Notes under the pieces: model-generated | The model's input: the letters and a program-made list of their open reading frames with translations, nothing else | Databases searched by the model: none | Told to the model about the DNA's origin: nothing | Origin: Holothuria scabra | Taxonomy: Eukaryota; Echinodermata; Holothuroidea; Aspidochirotida; Holothuriidae | Length of the DNA: 64,000 nt | Assembly: GCA_037179385.1 (NCBI GenBank) | Contig: CM074187.1 | Location: 6,758,001-6,822,000 of the forward strand | Direction of reading: 5' to 3' | Position numbers and translations under genes: made by a program | Shown here: piece by piece, positions 1 through 11,250 of the stretch | How positions within the stretch are numbered: the stretch's first letter is position 1 | Layout: every line of letters starts with the position of its first letter

Positions 1-59
1 AGAAAACCTACATGATAACTGGTGCCATATAACATGTAAAATCCACTTATTCTACAAAC

Positions 60-612
60 AAGAATGCTCCTATGACCCGTTAGTATATTAAAGAAATTCC
101 CGCTGTTTCTTCTTGTACTTTAGCTGATGACATCAATGTGGTTTTTTCTGTTTAATAATGACTGCAAGAAGGTCATTACTAAATGTATTCACATTTTAAG
201 GCAACTTAAGAATAAGTTTAATTGTAATAACCTTGCCCTACACCTTGGGAAAACTAATTACTCTATAGGCATATTACATTCCAAAGACACCAATTATTCT
301 CTTTATGATGATTTTAAATTTGAAGGATTTGAAATATACAAATCTTCTTGTACGAAATCCTGACTACAAGCTTTCTTGGGCGGACCATATTATTGATCTC
401 TGCAAATCCCTTGTGAAGTGTGTCGGTATCTTTTATAATTTAAGAACTCTTTCTGAAGCCATTACAAACTCAAAAATATATTCTTTTGGTTGTTCTAAGC
501 TACGATATGTCATTGAAATGGCAAATTGTCCGTCGTATCTGATACCTTCTACTCTTCAAATCCTACAAAACAGATTAGGTGAGGTACTTTCAAATAAAAC
601 CAGACGGTAATC
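60..612 (+). pseudogene. Decayed non-LTR retrotransposon (LINE) reverse transcriptase fragment
   Basis: This is the 3' part of a reverse transcriptase domain from a jockey/CR1-like LINE, split over at least three frames. The catalytic box reads as LADD at 120-131, where active elements have Y/FADD. About ten codons later the frame shifts, and a run with N-ALHLGKTNYSI follows at about 220-260; this is the usual post-catalytic 'ANKLxLNxxKTxxM' block. The next frame, from about 350, reads DYKLSWADHI then LCKSLVKCVGIFYNLR, the 'KLSWxxHI...K...GxLxK' block typical of the family. The frame ends with a stop at 608-610. No endonuclease or upstream palm motifs are visible; the left window edge may cut them off. 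The frameshifts and altered box make it inactive. Confidence 0.7.
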
Positions 613-1450
613 TTCTGATCTCTTACATGGAAATAATAATTAACTTATGGTGGTAAAAGACATACACTTTTTACACGTGTTGCTATTTGTAAACCCATTG
701 CGATGGTAAGTTACCCACTGCGATATCTGAATCTGTCAGGCAATCTAATATTTGCAATTATTACATCACTATACTTGCAAAAGAAATTTATAGTAAAGTA
801 AGTCATCATAACACACTACATGGAAAATTTGTTCCTTAAAAATTATTGCTACAACTTACGGCGGTCGCCTCCCCAGTCTGTTAAATCTGATAAGTCTCTA
901 AAATCTTCTCAAAGCAGAGTTGAGGAAGAACTTTTCAACAATCAGTAAGTCGACTCCACACTATATATGTTTTAAAACTCGTGACTCTACTAGTCCTACT
1001 TCTTGGACCTTTTTCTTTTTCCTTTTCTCTTCCGGTCGTTTCTTCTCATATCTTTCTTCTCTTTCTTCTTTTTCCTCTTTGTTACTGTCTTTTTCTAAAG
1101 TCCTCCCGACCTTCTGGCAAAGGGCCGTTCGGCGAAACCAAACTTATAACTGCTTCCCGAAGAAGCTTTGTTATTTTCTTATTATATTAATTGATGTTGT
1201 ACATTCTTGGTCATATCTCTCTTTATTGTTACTAATATAGCTAGTATTATCTTATAAACTGCACCACTGAATTGTGTAAACTTTGTTAAACGTGAAAAAT
1301 AAATTTGAAATGTTAAACTGAATTTGAAAGAAAGACGTGATACAGATACAATATTAAAATTTAAAGTAAAGACAGGCTTATCGCCGGCCTATGTTTCAAT
1401 GACCCATGTTTCACGGTCACGTTCATTTTGAAATCTTGCTTCTAATATCT
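613..1450. other. Intergenic/repeat-derived stretch without a supported gene
   Basis: Mostly AT-rich sequence. A pyrimidine-rich block at about 1005-1100 runs into a short segment (about 1086-1140) that is also found in inverse orientation at about 13895-13950 inside the hAT element. Both encode an LFLKSSR-SGKGPF-like peptide in one frame, which I take as shared repeat sequence and not a gene. Confidence 0.5.
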
Positions 1451-1754
1451 TTAAAGGCCCAATTTTCTCATCCCAAACAGTACCACTTCTCCCAACCTTC
1501 TTAATTAAGCCCCTCCCACAATTTTCTGAAATTCACCCTCGTTCAGACACAATCTCATTTTATTGCTTCAGGGTGAGTATAGAAAGCTCAAGGTATATTA
1601 TCAAAACACTCTCAGAACAGTACATGCTGTGAAATATAAGCTTTGGTACTCTGCATTGTTTGAATTAGCAGTCAATCAAAAAGCTGAGCCAATTGAGAGT
1701 TTCTGTTACCCTATACTAGAAGTGTAGTTTGGGGTGAGATGATTGTCCCTTTAA
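1451..1754. mobile_element. TTAA-flanked MITE (piggyBac-like), copy 1
   Basis: The segment starts and ends at TTAA (1451-1454 and 1751-1754). Just inside are imperfect inverted ends (AGGCCCAATTTTCTC and the complement of GAGATGATTGTCCC). The internal sequence is clearly related over its whole length to 36146-36451, which is bounded in the same way. TTAA target sites are characteristic of piggyBac-type elements, and the size of about 300 bp with no coding capacity fits a non-autonomous MITE. Assignment to piggyBac rests on target site and size only. Confidence 0.6.
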
Positions 1755-2630
1755 GGGGTACAAGGGTCAACTCGCTGGTACATTTTCCCAATACCAGCCA
1801 TACTACAAAGGTTTGGCTATATTTGTGCTTGACCATAGACCGTATGCCAATTAAGAAAAGGGCGCTTCAAAACTGCTTCATGTGAAGGATTATTTCATGT
1901 AAAGGACCACAAGTGAATCGTCACCATGAGAAGGCCAATGGACACCATGCTCTATCGGAACTTCATACGAAATGATGTTTCCCACATTGCAGATCTGCAG
2001 GTAGGCTAACTGGCATAAGGTCTATGCATATACACTTAAATTTATTGCTACATGTTAACCTTCACCACTGCTTCATATTCAGCTCTTTATATGCCCCAAT
2101 CAGTGACAATCTTCGCCATTTCATCTTCAGAAAGACGGCCTGTTAAAAAATGAAAAACTTTAAATTTCTATAATTTTGCACCTACAATTATGATAAGCGT
2201 TAGCGCTGACGACGGGTTATTTTATGACCTTTGATCTCTACAGTGTTATAAAATCTGCAGCTAAAGGGTGCTTTTACGTGTCGTCACAATTAGTCAGCCA
2301 CGCCCAGTATCAGGCAAAAATCAATAGTGTTTCAGTAAAGCAGTCACACGTGGCCATGGGTCGTCAGCTGCTTCTAAGCTAGGTACACTAGCTGGCGTAC
2401 TACACTAGTTTTTGCCAAAAGGGGCAAGACTTGTGACGTCAATGAACTAAATCTATGGACACAATTGGGGTCCACCAGCTTTGATCTTTAAAAATTCTTT
2501 GCTTCATTGTATCATGGACGATTGTACACTAAAATACTTAGTGATTCCCTCAGTTTCACTGAAAATGAGAGTTTAGAGTTGCATATAGACAATAACATAC
2601 AGACAATTTTAAGCTTAAGGACCCAACCAA
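1755..2630. other. No gene recognised
   Basis: Unique-looking, moderately AT-rich sequence. No splice-flanked exon, RNA gene or repeat boundary could be supported. Confidence 0.4.
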
Positions 2631-2784
2631 TAGACCTATTTCCAAATAGCAATTACAATGAATTGTGGGATATAGTTTTTGGTGTGCGTCAATTTTAACC
2701 ACAGTAAAATGCCATTGACAAAAATGACAAACACCAAAACTCTATCCCACAATCCTTTGTAATTGCTATTTGGAAATAGGTCTA
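2631..2784. repeat. Hairpin MITE with inverted arms of about 60 bp
   Basis: The left arm (2631 to about 2696) is complementary to the right arm (about 2720-2784). Both begin, reading inward, with TAGACCTATTTCCAAATAGC and continue through a GATTGTGGGATA/GAGTTTTGGTG block with a few mismatches. The loop is about 24 bp. The same peptide-like string (DLFPNSNY) appears in frames on both strands because of the palindrome, which explains the short open frames here. No target duplication is obvious. Confidence 0.65.
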
Positions 2785-3800
2785 TGGCTTCCTTGACCAG
2801 CCGCTCGGACTCGTCTGACTCATGCTCTGAGTGTTTACAAACAAATGCCGCCACGAAAGCTTCAAGAGAGTTGCTCAGGTGCATTAAGCTGCCGCCATAA
2901 ACTAGGTACATTCCAATTCGTCTACTTTCTGCGTGCAATCGCGCAAAGGTTATCACGCAACAACTAAAATACACACGTGTTCTTTGTCATGCTCTATGCC
3001 AACCAATTAGCGTGAGCATCCGAATAACAAAAGAACCATTGCATAGACCAATCCGATTAGCGCTTGTTTTTAGTGACTGTGGGCAGCCATTAGTGGGGTC
3101 CATCAGCCTTTCATCGTCTTTATATATCGTCTACATGAGTTTTAAACCCTAATATGCAGTGAAATTGAAGGAATCAAGATACAATATAGTGTTAAACCAT
3201 CCATGATACATGCTAGCAAGGAAATCGAAAGATTAAAAGGCAGTGGACCCCAGTTATGGCGGACTGAAATCAGAAAATCACTCGCTGTCTGGATTCGTCT
3301 ACATGTTGTTTCTCACACGAATAAGTGCTGGAACTGAAAAATCGTCGTCCACCCAGGAGAAAATTCCTTACATTACTATTATATTGTTGAATATATTGGG
3401 GCGCTTTGGTGATTACCCCCCCCCCCCCATCCCATTCAAAATTCGCCTCGCGGACCCTATAATAAAAGTTCTATTGTAATTGCTATTGGAATAATGGGAT
3501 CCTATTCATATAAATGAGAAGCAATATGAAACGTGGACACTTTCAATGGAAAACCTATGTGTCCCCTTAATGTCCCATAAAAATCAATGGATTCCCAAAG
3601 AGTTCCGTACATCTTCACTTTAGTCCAGTTTATCCCTGTTAGAAATTTCCATGTGCTCTAATTTCCCACTCATTTCCATGGAAATTTGTACTAGGATTTT
3701 TTCTCTGTGAGCAGTGCTTTTTGTGTGTTTCACCGAGAGACGAATTTTAGGCCAAATTACCTTCTCAAAGAACGAGAAAAAACATTTTGCTGGTTATTCT
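2785..3800. other. Intergenic or 3' region of the HSP70-like gene, no exon recognised
   Basis: The next HSP70 exon (lid helices, after the KDK-G junction at 3804) should lie here or further left on the minus strand. I found no lid-like sequence. A C-homopolymer lies at about 3417-3428. Confidence 0.4.
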
Positions 3801-3803
3801 CAC

Positions 3804-3957
3804 CTTTATCTTTCAAGACTGTCATCTCCCCTGCTTTTTCTTCGAAAGCAGATACATCCAAGACACCGTTTTCATTTACTTTGAAAGTGACTTCGATCTG
3901 TGGCTCCCCGGCTGGTGCAGGGGGGATACCGGTTATTTTAAAACTTCCCAAAAGTTT
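3804..3957 (-). CDS. HSP70-like gene, exon in the substrate-binding domain (fourth clear exon)
   Basis: The minus-strand exon runs 3957 to 3804 (154 nt, phase 0 in, phase 1 out). The acceptor is TTAAAG and the donor is G|GTGAGA. It encodes a [20 protein letters not shown] run followed by [17 protein letters not shown]. This aligns with the HSP70 beta-sandwich segment ([24 protein letters not shown]... in canonical members), which lines the peptide-binding groove. After VSA the sequence is slightly shorter than canonical ([13 protein letters not shown]). The preceding exon ends in TKDN at 9662, so the join gives the expected TKDN-xLLG. No following exon with the C-terminal lid and EEVD-type tail was found. 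Confidence 0.85.
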
Positions 3958-4147
3958 CTTTAAGGCAATCAAATGAAAAATTAAAAATTAATCCTTTCAT
4001 CTTGACATTTTGGAAAGTATCATCTTCAATTTCACAAAAGAGTGGTAAATGTTTTTCTTCGGTGTTGGGGACACACTATAGGTTGAAAAACTAAATTCCG
4101 AATAACCGTCTGACTGAGTGATTACATGCGGTCACCTGAAGCATCCA

Positions 4148-4646
4148 TAACCTTTAATCAAAGCGTAACCGAAGATGATACGCAAGATGATTGGCAAGCG
4201 GGAGGGATCTGATCTACAATACCAGATGGTCTTACAACTTCGGTGTATGCACGACAAAGGTGTAACTAGGATATTTTCAGGGAATAGGCTCAGGAACGAA
4301 AATTTCAACAAAAGCTTTCAGAGTCAATGTACGAGTATTTCACGCAACATGCGTAAATTTATGATTAGGCATATGCCAACATTACCATGCACTAGCATAA
4401 AGTGCGGAGGAGTGATAAATTCACCCCCCCCCCCCCCCCTTGGTCTTTTGGGATGTTATGTCGGTGCATTGACTGGCTGATTTTGTCAGTACATCCGTCC
4501 AGTTGGGTGGACTGAGGAAAGTATTCCTACATACACGACGCATATATCAGTTTTTTATGATATATTATCCATAAACAGAAATTTCAATAAGAAATACGAA
4601 AAAAATGCTTGCGTATCATCTTCGGTTACGCTTTGATTAAAGGTTA
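4148..4646. mobile_element. MITE with 39-bp perfect terminal inverted repeats
   Basis: The left end 4148-4186 begins TAACCTTTAATCAAAGCG. The right end 4608-4646 is its exact reverse complement over 39 bp. The 420-bp interior includes a C-homopolymer (about 4423-4439) and no coding capacity. A related fragment of the inner terminal sequence (CTTGCGTATAATCTTCGGTTACGC) lies at about 4924-4947, suggesting more copies. The superfamily is not assignable; the outermost TAA/TTA may be target sequence. Confidence 0.75.
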
Positions 4647-5124
4647 AGACCAGTTTCAGATATTGTTGTTTGTATAAAGGTATAGTTTCACAATTAGGAT
4701 ATTATGCTTTCGTATGGACGTGATTCCGCCACATGGTTTGGAATCGATAAAAAGTACTTCTCTCTATTTGTTACTTTGTGGAAGATTCATAACGCAAACA
4801 CATTATATTTGATTAGAAACGTTAAATGTCTCTACACTGAGTCCATGGTAATGTCAGGGGCTTATCCTACTTTCAGCCTTTGGGCTTTGGCATTAAATAA
4901 CGTACCGTCACATATTACAATATGCTTGCGTATAATCTTCGGTTACGCAGATGAGGTTAGTTAGAGTTTTACGGCCCAGTTTCCAACCTATTGGTTCCAG
5001 TCGAGCCGGTCACGGCCCCTTTTCCAGTTGTTGCTCACTGGCTTGTTTTCCCTACTCCATTGCTTATGCGGAGCATCACGCACAATTTCCTTTTTCCATT
5101 TTTAGAGTCTTTGGTATGACTGAC

Positions 5125-5190
5125 CTGTGAATAAATCCCCGGCCTTCCACGTGAGAGGCGGATGCTCTTACCGTTAGACCAAACGCGCAG
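5125..5190 (-). repeat. tRNA-Glu-like sequence, probably a SINE head or tRNA pseudogene
   Basis: On the minus strand a TTTGGTCTAACGGTAAGAGC segment resembles the D-arm/box A region of tRNA-Glu. It is followed by a CCTCTCAC anticodon-loop-like sequence and a degraded T-arm (GGCCGGGGATTTA, lacking the GGTTCGAATCC box B). The T-arm defects argue against a functional tRNA. Confidence 0.4.
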
Positions 5191-8100
5191 TTCACAGAGG
5201 ACATTTTGATTATATGTTATGACCTTGTATGCAACTATGCCAACTCAGAGCATGAGCAATGTAATAGGGTTTGCGATGGAACAAGGGCTCGAGGCCGGGA
5301 CCAAGACAGCTTTCAGGGTAAGAAATTACTTATCTGGAAAAACTGAAATTGTTGAGATGAAAAAGGAACGTTCTTTCGTAAAAAACGAAATATTTTAACT
5401 TTCCCGTACTTAACACGCAGTTGTTACTATTTTTATCAGTACCTTTCTAACTTGCGCGCCTAAACTCTGCGTTCGGCATTTTTAGGGAAACCGTTGTTTC
5501 TGTCTGGCTTTGGGTTGCAATAAACCCATAACTGAAGCTTGGCATCCTCGTCGAGCATATCCTTTGGCTACCCCTTGTCGCCTCCGTATAGCAGGTTTCA
5601 CTATGTAAGGTAAATATCCCCAATTTCCAAAATTTGGCACACTTTGCGTGCAATAGTCACAGTCAATACAATCGAATTGTACCACTCTTTTAACAGTTTC
5701 AGAACAAAAGCTCCAGTGAACCATGCTTGCTTGTATTATATAAACAGGATTGTTAAACAACATAATTGCAATGTAAGGCAGCCCAAAATGCATATGGTAG
5801 AAAAAGTGGGGGTTAAAGCCTCCCAGTCTCCCGTCTCCGAAGTCCCTGCGTCCGGAAGCCGACTTTGCTCTAGAGTGATCATTTTTTTGCCCAGGAGTCA
5901 GGTACTTTTTTGTTGCAGTTGCAGTGACAAAAATGAAACGTGTGTAAATGCGCTGCATAAACTAGGCTACGAATCGTTCATGCAAAATGATTTCACTATT
6001 TCTTATACCAAGTGAGATTTGAGAAATGGGAAAAAGGCACTTTGAAATTTTCTTGAAAGGTACTTTACATGGGGGAACTGACGCAAAGGTGATATTCGGG
6101 GTGTTTATCTTACAAATTTGTTAGAGGAAGTGTGACATGTCAACAAAAGCCTTGACTTTACTCCGCAATTAAGGATAAAGCTTTCCTGAGATAACGTTCT
6201 TCGAAATTAAGTTAGTACGTTTTACAGTTCTCAAGATACACCTTTTCAAAATTTGAATGTTCCTAAAGAAAATTGTTTCTTATTGCAAAATTAACGAAGT
6301 GTTGCACAATGTTGAGATTGCTTTGGATAACCCTTCATTAGTTATTTCCTAATGACTCACCAGACAATTTACGATTTGTTAAATGATACTGATGACTTTA
6401 AAGGACACAATTAAACTTTCAAGATAAAACCATCTGGACATATAAATGTTACAACTGTCCTTGAAATGGAGCTGGCAAAAATAAAGGATAACATTAACCA
6501 TAGATAACATATCCCTCTCTATACATCATTATATTTGCATATCGATCTCATTTTTATGCATCTTTATGCATGTTTAATCATAATATTAACGGATTGTGAC
6601 TGAAATTGCGGTTATGTTCATGATTTTTAATTACTTTCACATCAAATATCCAACTATGCCCTTTTCATGTTACCAAACCTTTAAGCTCGTCACTCTGTTT
6701 CTCACTGATGGCACGACGACAGTGGCGTTATCATGATACCATGGTGGCCAAACATATTTGAAGGACTTTTTAAGCTATTAAGCAGATATCCATCATTTGT
6801 TGGCGCGGAAGTTACTGGATATTTTAAAAATTTGATGGACACTCAGATAGCAGGTTATGGCATTCCCTAAGTTTTTAAATATAATGCAGTCTTATTTTGA
6901 GTTTTCCTTTCCAATAGAATACCCACTGAAACACCAATGAGCTCAAGAACTTAAAAGCAAAATTGTGTTATAGTTGTTTTTTTTTTTTTTTTTTTTTTTG
7001 TTCTACATCCATGAGAAAGGGATCTTACTTTTTCACATTCTGTCAATGCATAATGTGTCTAAATCCTACTTTTGGAAAAAAATAAAAATAAAAAAGAATA
7101 AAAGAAGCACAATGTCCAAGCCTACATTATCCTGTTAATCTGATTCATCGTATTTTTCAATAGCATAAAAAGATCACGAATGTGATGCCAATTTATCCCA
7201 GTTCCTTCGCATTACTGTACCAGCTTCTCGCTCCCTCTCTGTTTTCCTTTATTTATTTATTTATTTTTTTTTCAAAATTGTCCATTGGTCCCTCAAAATT
7301 TCCCTGTGTGTGGGCCTGTGAGGGCGGGCATTCCCCTTTCCACTAGGAAATGAATTACTACCAAAGAAAATTCTGTACCAAGTCGAACGAAAATAGGGGG
7401 TCTCGGTCTCGGTGCTATTTTACGGCAGATTAAAATGCAAATTTTTACACCAAAAAGACAATTTAGGCAAATCGCTCGTACAAAACTACACTTGGGGTTC
7501 TTCCTTATGCTAAGGATGGATAAAAAAGAATGATTCCACCAAATTTTTATGTAAACTCAAATTTGGGAATATGTTGTAGGTGCGGTATTGGTTTGTGTTA
7601 ATTCCGAGGATTTGGAGGATGTGCACGTGTGCATAGCCAACAAAATGAATTGCCGAACTGGCTTACTAAAAGAAGAGCCAAGTTCCTATACAGTTTGGAA
7701 ATGTAAGCGGGATACTCAATAAAGCATTCATGTGAAATTTGCATCGAAATCCGATGTGGGGTTTTCAAGAAAAAAAATTCAACAAAAAAATGAACGTGAC
7801 GCATGCACATATGACATCATATCCTCACATTAATAAAGTCTTTTGGTTTTCTTTAAACTTTACAACCAATTTTCTCCACCCTAATCTCCTGTTATCAGGA
7901 TGTGATACTGCCTGAGAAGCATGGGGAATTTATAATTTTCCATTCCTTTTGATGATGGCTTGTCCGAATTAGATTCAAGGTCAATTTTACAGTCTGAAAA
8001 ACTGACGAAATAAAGCATTCCTTTTCAATGTGATGAAGTAATGAAACCTCTGCTAACCTCAAAACCATTTTTAAACACAAACCTAGCAACTCCATTTCTT

Positions 8101-8460
8101 GATATCTGGAGAAGTAAATCCCTTATTTAAATGGAAATTTACCAAGTTGTGTATTTTTAGTCCTCCTGGACACATGAAAATGATGTATAGCTTAAAGTTT
8201 CCCTTTAACTGTAAACGTCCCAGACCTTTCTGCATCTTTCGTCCGAATATTCTACTATTTCGGGCAAGGTTTTAATGTTTTGCTTAAGACTATGATGTGA
8301 GACTAGGGAAACTTGTTTTTCCATAAGAAAGTATAAATTTTTTGTAATGCCTTTTATTTTTTATGAAAATTTTACGTCGTAATTTTTATGGCAAGTAATC
8401 TATGGGGGTGATGCCTACTGTTTAACAAGAAATTTCGTAACTGGCTAACGACACCGTTAA
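5191..8460. other. Intronic/intergenic AT-rich region without a supported gene
   Basis: It lies between two HSP70-like exons and is therefore probably intron. It contains a segment at about 5750-5825 related to the sequence just upstream of the tRNA-headed repeat at 29095-29165 (shared GCAATGTAAGGC and AAAATGC-TATG words). There is a poly-T run at about 6979-6999 and an AT-rich stretch from 7075 to 7100. Confidence 0.4.
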
Positions 8461-8579
8461 TTCCTAACCTAATCTCTTACTTGACAACAGCCAATCAAGA
8501 AACACCTTGTTAAACAGTGCGCATCTACCCAATCTATTCGATGGTGATGTCGTGTGTATGACGGGGGGGCGGGGGGGTG

Positions 8580-8960
8580 CGTGTGAGTGTGTGTACGTGT
8601 GTGTGTGTGTGTGTAGGTGACGCTCTTGCTTGTAAACACGATATCTCAAGGAGGGTAAGGGTGGCTAATCTCATATTTTGTGTAGGTTGGCCATATTAAG
8701 CAATTAATCCCTATTCTTTTGGTGGAGGTCAAAGGTCATGTGGGTCACGTCAGGTCAAAGGTCAAAACCTTGTAAACACGATGTGCTCATATTTGAGTGT
8801 GTGGGTTAATCGTTTTGAGCAGATGATCTCTTTCAATATTCGTTTAGGTCAAAGGTCATTTTAGGGCATGAGATATCAAATGGTAAGTCCTTAGAAATTG
8901 CTTGTAAGCACGGTATCTCAAGAAGGGTAAGTGTGACTAACCTCATATTAATTTAAAACA
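8580..8960 (+). repeat. Dispersed satellite-like repeat with AGGTCA-A-AGGTCA motifs
   Basis: It begins with a TG microsatellite (about 8583-8614) followed by degenerate units. These contain CTTGTAAACACGATATCTCA and AGGTCAAAGGTCA. The 13-bp motif occurs at 8726, 8752 and 8846. Related units occur at 41.5, 48.5 and 58-59.3 kb, where the unit length of about 147 bp is clearer. Confidence 0.8.
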
Positions 8961-9356
8961 TGCCAGATTTTTAAACTAAAATAGCTATCCGAACTCTTCC
9001 GGACGCCTTCTCGGAATTCAATGTTTGAGAAATTTGAATGAGGGTAATTATTATTATTAATAAAAATTAGCTAAAGGAAAGAAAGATGGAGATTTTATAA
9101 CAGAATTATCTATAGCTTGTTATGATTAACTTTCACAAATTTAAAAGGAGGAAATTCAGTTAAATGAAATACCATGAATACTGCCAGACGAACATTTTGT
9201 AGGGACGCACCGTAAAATTGTCCATTACAGCCAAGAAAATAAGAGCGTGTCCTCTGAACCTGCACATTTTCCACAGTTTGCTGCAACTCGAACATTTTGA
9301 GTTGACTCATTTGGTGAAATGTCTTATTTTGTAATTAGAGGTTCGAAAAATCGCAA

Positions 9357-9361
9357 CGGGA

Positions 9362-9393
<32 letters not shown>

Positions 9394-9397
9394 AAAA

Positions 9398-9477
<80 letters not shown>

Positions 9478-9481
9478 AATA

Positions 9482-9537
<56 letters not shown>

Positions 9538-9567
9538 AAAAGAAAGAAAAAAAAGAAAGAAAAAAAG
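9357..9567. repeat. GAAA tetranucleotide microsatellite
   Basis: About 210 bp of near-perfect (GAAA)n with a few A insertions. All the Lys/Glu/Arg-rich and Phe/Leu/Ser-rich open frames over it are products of the repeat. It lies in the intron next to the third HSP70-like exon. Confidence 0.98.
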
Positions 9568-9661
9568 ACACCCAATAAAATAAATCATGAGGTAAAAAGT
9601 TTGCAAAGAGATAGTTTTTAGACAATTAGAAAGGAAGTATTCAATAATACTGATCACTCAC

Positions 9662-9906
9662 ATTATCCTTAGTCATTGCACGTTTCCCCTCAAAAACTTT
9701 GATTAGTATTTCAGGCTGATTCTCAGAATACGTTGTGAATGTTTGTGTTTGCTTTGTTGGTATTGTTGTATCCTTCTTAATAAGGTCCGTCTGCACTCCA
9801 CCGGCAGTAGTTATACCAATGTCGCGTGGTATTACATCAAGTATCAAAAAGTCTGCAACTTTCGAGCCCTCTGGTAACGTACCCGAAAGGATAGCAGCTT
9901 GGACAG
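9662..9906 (-). CDS. HSP70-like gene, exon covering ATPase end, linker and start of substrate-binding domain
   Basis: The minus-strand exon runs 9906 to 9662 (245 nt, phase 1 in, phase 0 out), with acceptor AATTAG and donor GTGAGT. It opens in the AVQAAIL helix and passes through the interdomain linker region, where DFLILDV stands for the usual DLLLLDV. It continues with [40 protein letters not shown] and GKRAMTKDN, all clear HSP70 signatures. The segment after the linker is altered (IPRDIGITT where TPLSLGIET is usual). The phase-1 junction with the previous exon recreates GAAVQAAIL exactly, supporting a shared gene model. Confidence 0.9.
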
Positions 9907-10812
9907 CTAATTGGAAAAAAGTAATTGAAACAGTCACAAACTACAATCTATATCATCAAAATCAGTATACATCATTGGAAAAAGCTAAAGCTTTGAGTGA
10001 AATACTTCAAAAGGTGAGAAACAATGAATTTAAAGAACTTTGTGCACTTAAAATGAAATTCCAACTACCCTGAAATATCATTGTCAATGTTGGCAAAGGA
10101 ATCTTATCTCATGTAGGTTAATATAAACGGATAGGAGATATTGTACTTATTTACCAGGGCATATTTCCTTGGTTTTGTTTTCAAGAGTATCGTTAGAAGA
10201 ACAAAAAAAAATCCACACCAAGTTCTCCGAAGCCTTTTCCTAACTCAAGAATATCACAATTTAAAGATTGGTTATTTTAAGAAAGCCGACACAGTACATG
10301 CTGTGAAAAGCTGTGCAAATTGGGGGGTTTTGTGGACTACCGTTACAAAAACTTCAGTTCGGGGAAGGACGTTCAGTCTCGTAAGTTTGGGTGGGTTCAC
10401 GACTAGTGCCCGCCGGGCGTTATGGGTGCAACGTCAGTCACCTGTCATATAGCAGATTTTTTGCGTCGGACGTTCGTCTCATTCATTATAACTTGAAGTT
10501 AAAACCAATTTTGGGTATCGAAAAGCCATCGTTGATGACACCCCCCCCCCCCCCTCATGTAAGCCAGACATCTCACACGTCGTCCTTGGCGGACAGGCCG
10601 ATTGTGCCTAAAAATCTCCCGGCAAGTAGTTATAATCCCATGAACTGTGACTATCCTGTAAGCTGGCCTTGTAACGCTGTAACCCAATATGTCTCTCCGA
10701 TCGTTGATTACACGTCTGCTGATGCCTGAAAATCGGAGGCACCGGTCGGACACACCAGTACGTCTCACTGCTTTGGTTGGACTTGTGCGCAGCTAGTTAT
10801 ACTCTACAATAA
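9907..10812. other. Intron of the HSP70-like gene, no gene seen
   Basis: Between exons. Contains a C-homopolymer (about 10541-10554). Short open frames here have no recognisable domain. Confidence 0.4.
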
Positions 10813-11247
10813 AGCCCAGGTCACACTACAGCGATATCGGACACTACTGCGATATCGGATCGGATTACTATCCGATTTTTGTGATTTTTTTGTTACCTCC
10901 TCCATCCATGGTCGGAAAGAAACAAAAAATTGCCATCCTGTGTAAATATTTGATCAGTTTGAGACGGAGGACCTCGTAAATGCAATGTTAACTACATATT
11001 TCGTAACGTCACATTAACAAATAGCTTTTGTCGAACTACGCGTATCCGATAAAAGCTTTCTGCGGATGTGACGTCACGTAATAATTGGTATAACTTAGAA
11101 TTTCGTAGTCCTGCGATACAATTCATACAGCTACACAGGTTGGATAACTATTGTTCCTTTTCGACCAAATATGGCGGAGATATTAATTAAAACTCACAAA
11201 AATCGGAGCGAAATCCGATCCGATATCGCTGTAGTGTGACCTGGCCC
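10813..11247. mobile_element. Harbinger-like MITE, full length, with TAA target duplication
   Basis: The ends AGCCCAGGTCACACTACAGC and GGGCCAGGTCACACTACAGC (the right end read in complement) are inverted repeats. They continue inward through GATATCGGATCGGAT. They are flanked by TAA at 10810-10812 and 11248-11250, the 3-bp target typical of PIF/Harbinger. The left arm has a small internal duplication of the GCGATATCGG word. There is no transposase. A related, end-truncated copy lies at 14179-14555. Confidence 0.7.
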
Positions 11248-11250
11248 TAA

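Noticed and set aside
5125..5190. Functional tRNA-Glu gene
   Set aside because: The T-arm and box B are degraded.
9307..9657. Long open frames rich in Lys/Glu/Arg or Phe/Leu/Ser
   Set aside because: Entirely produced by the GAAA microsatellite.
9735..10073. 112-codon plus-strand open frame
   Set aside because: Its first part is antisense to a solid HSP70 exon.
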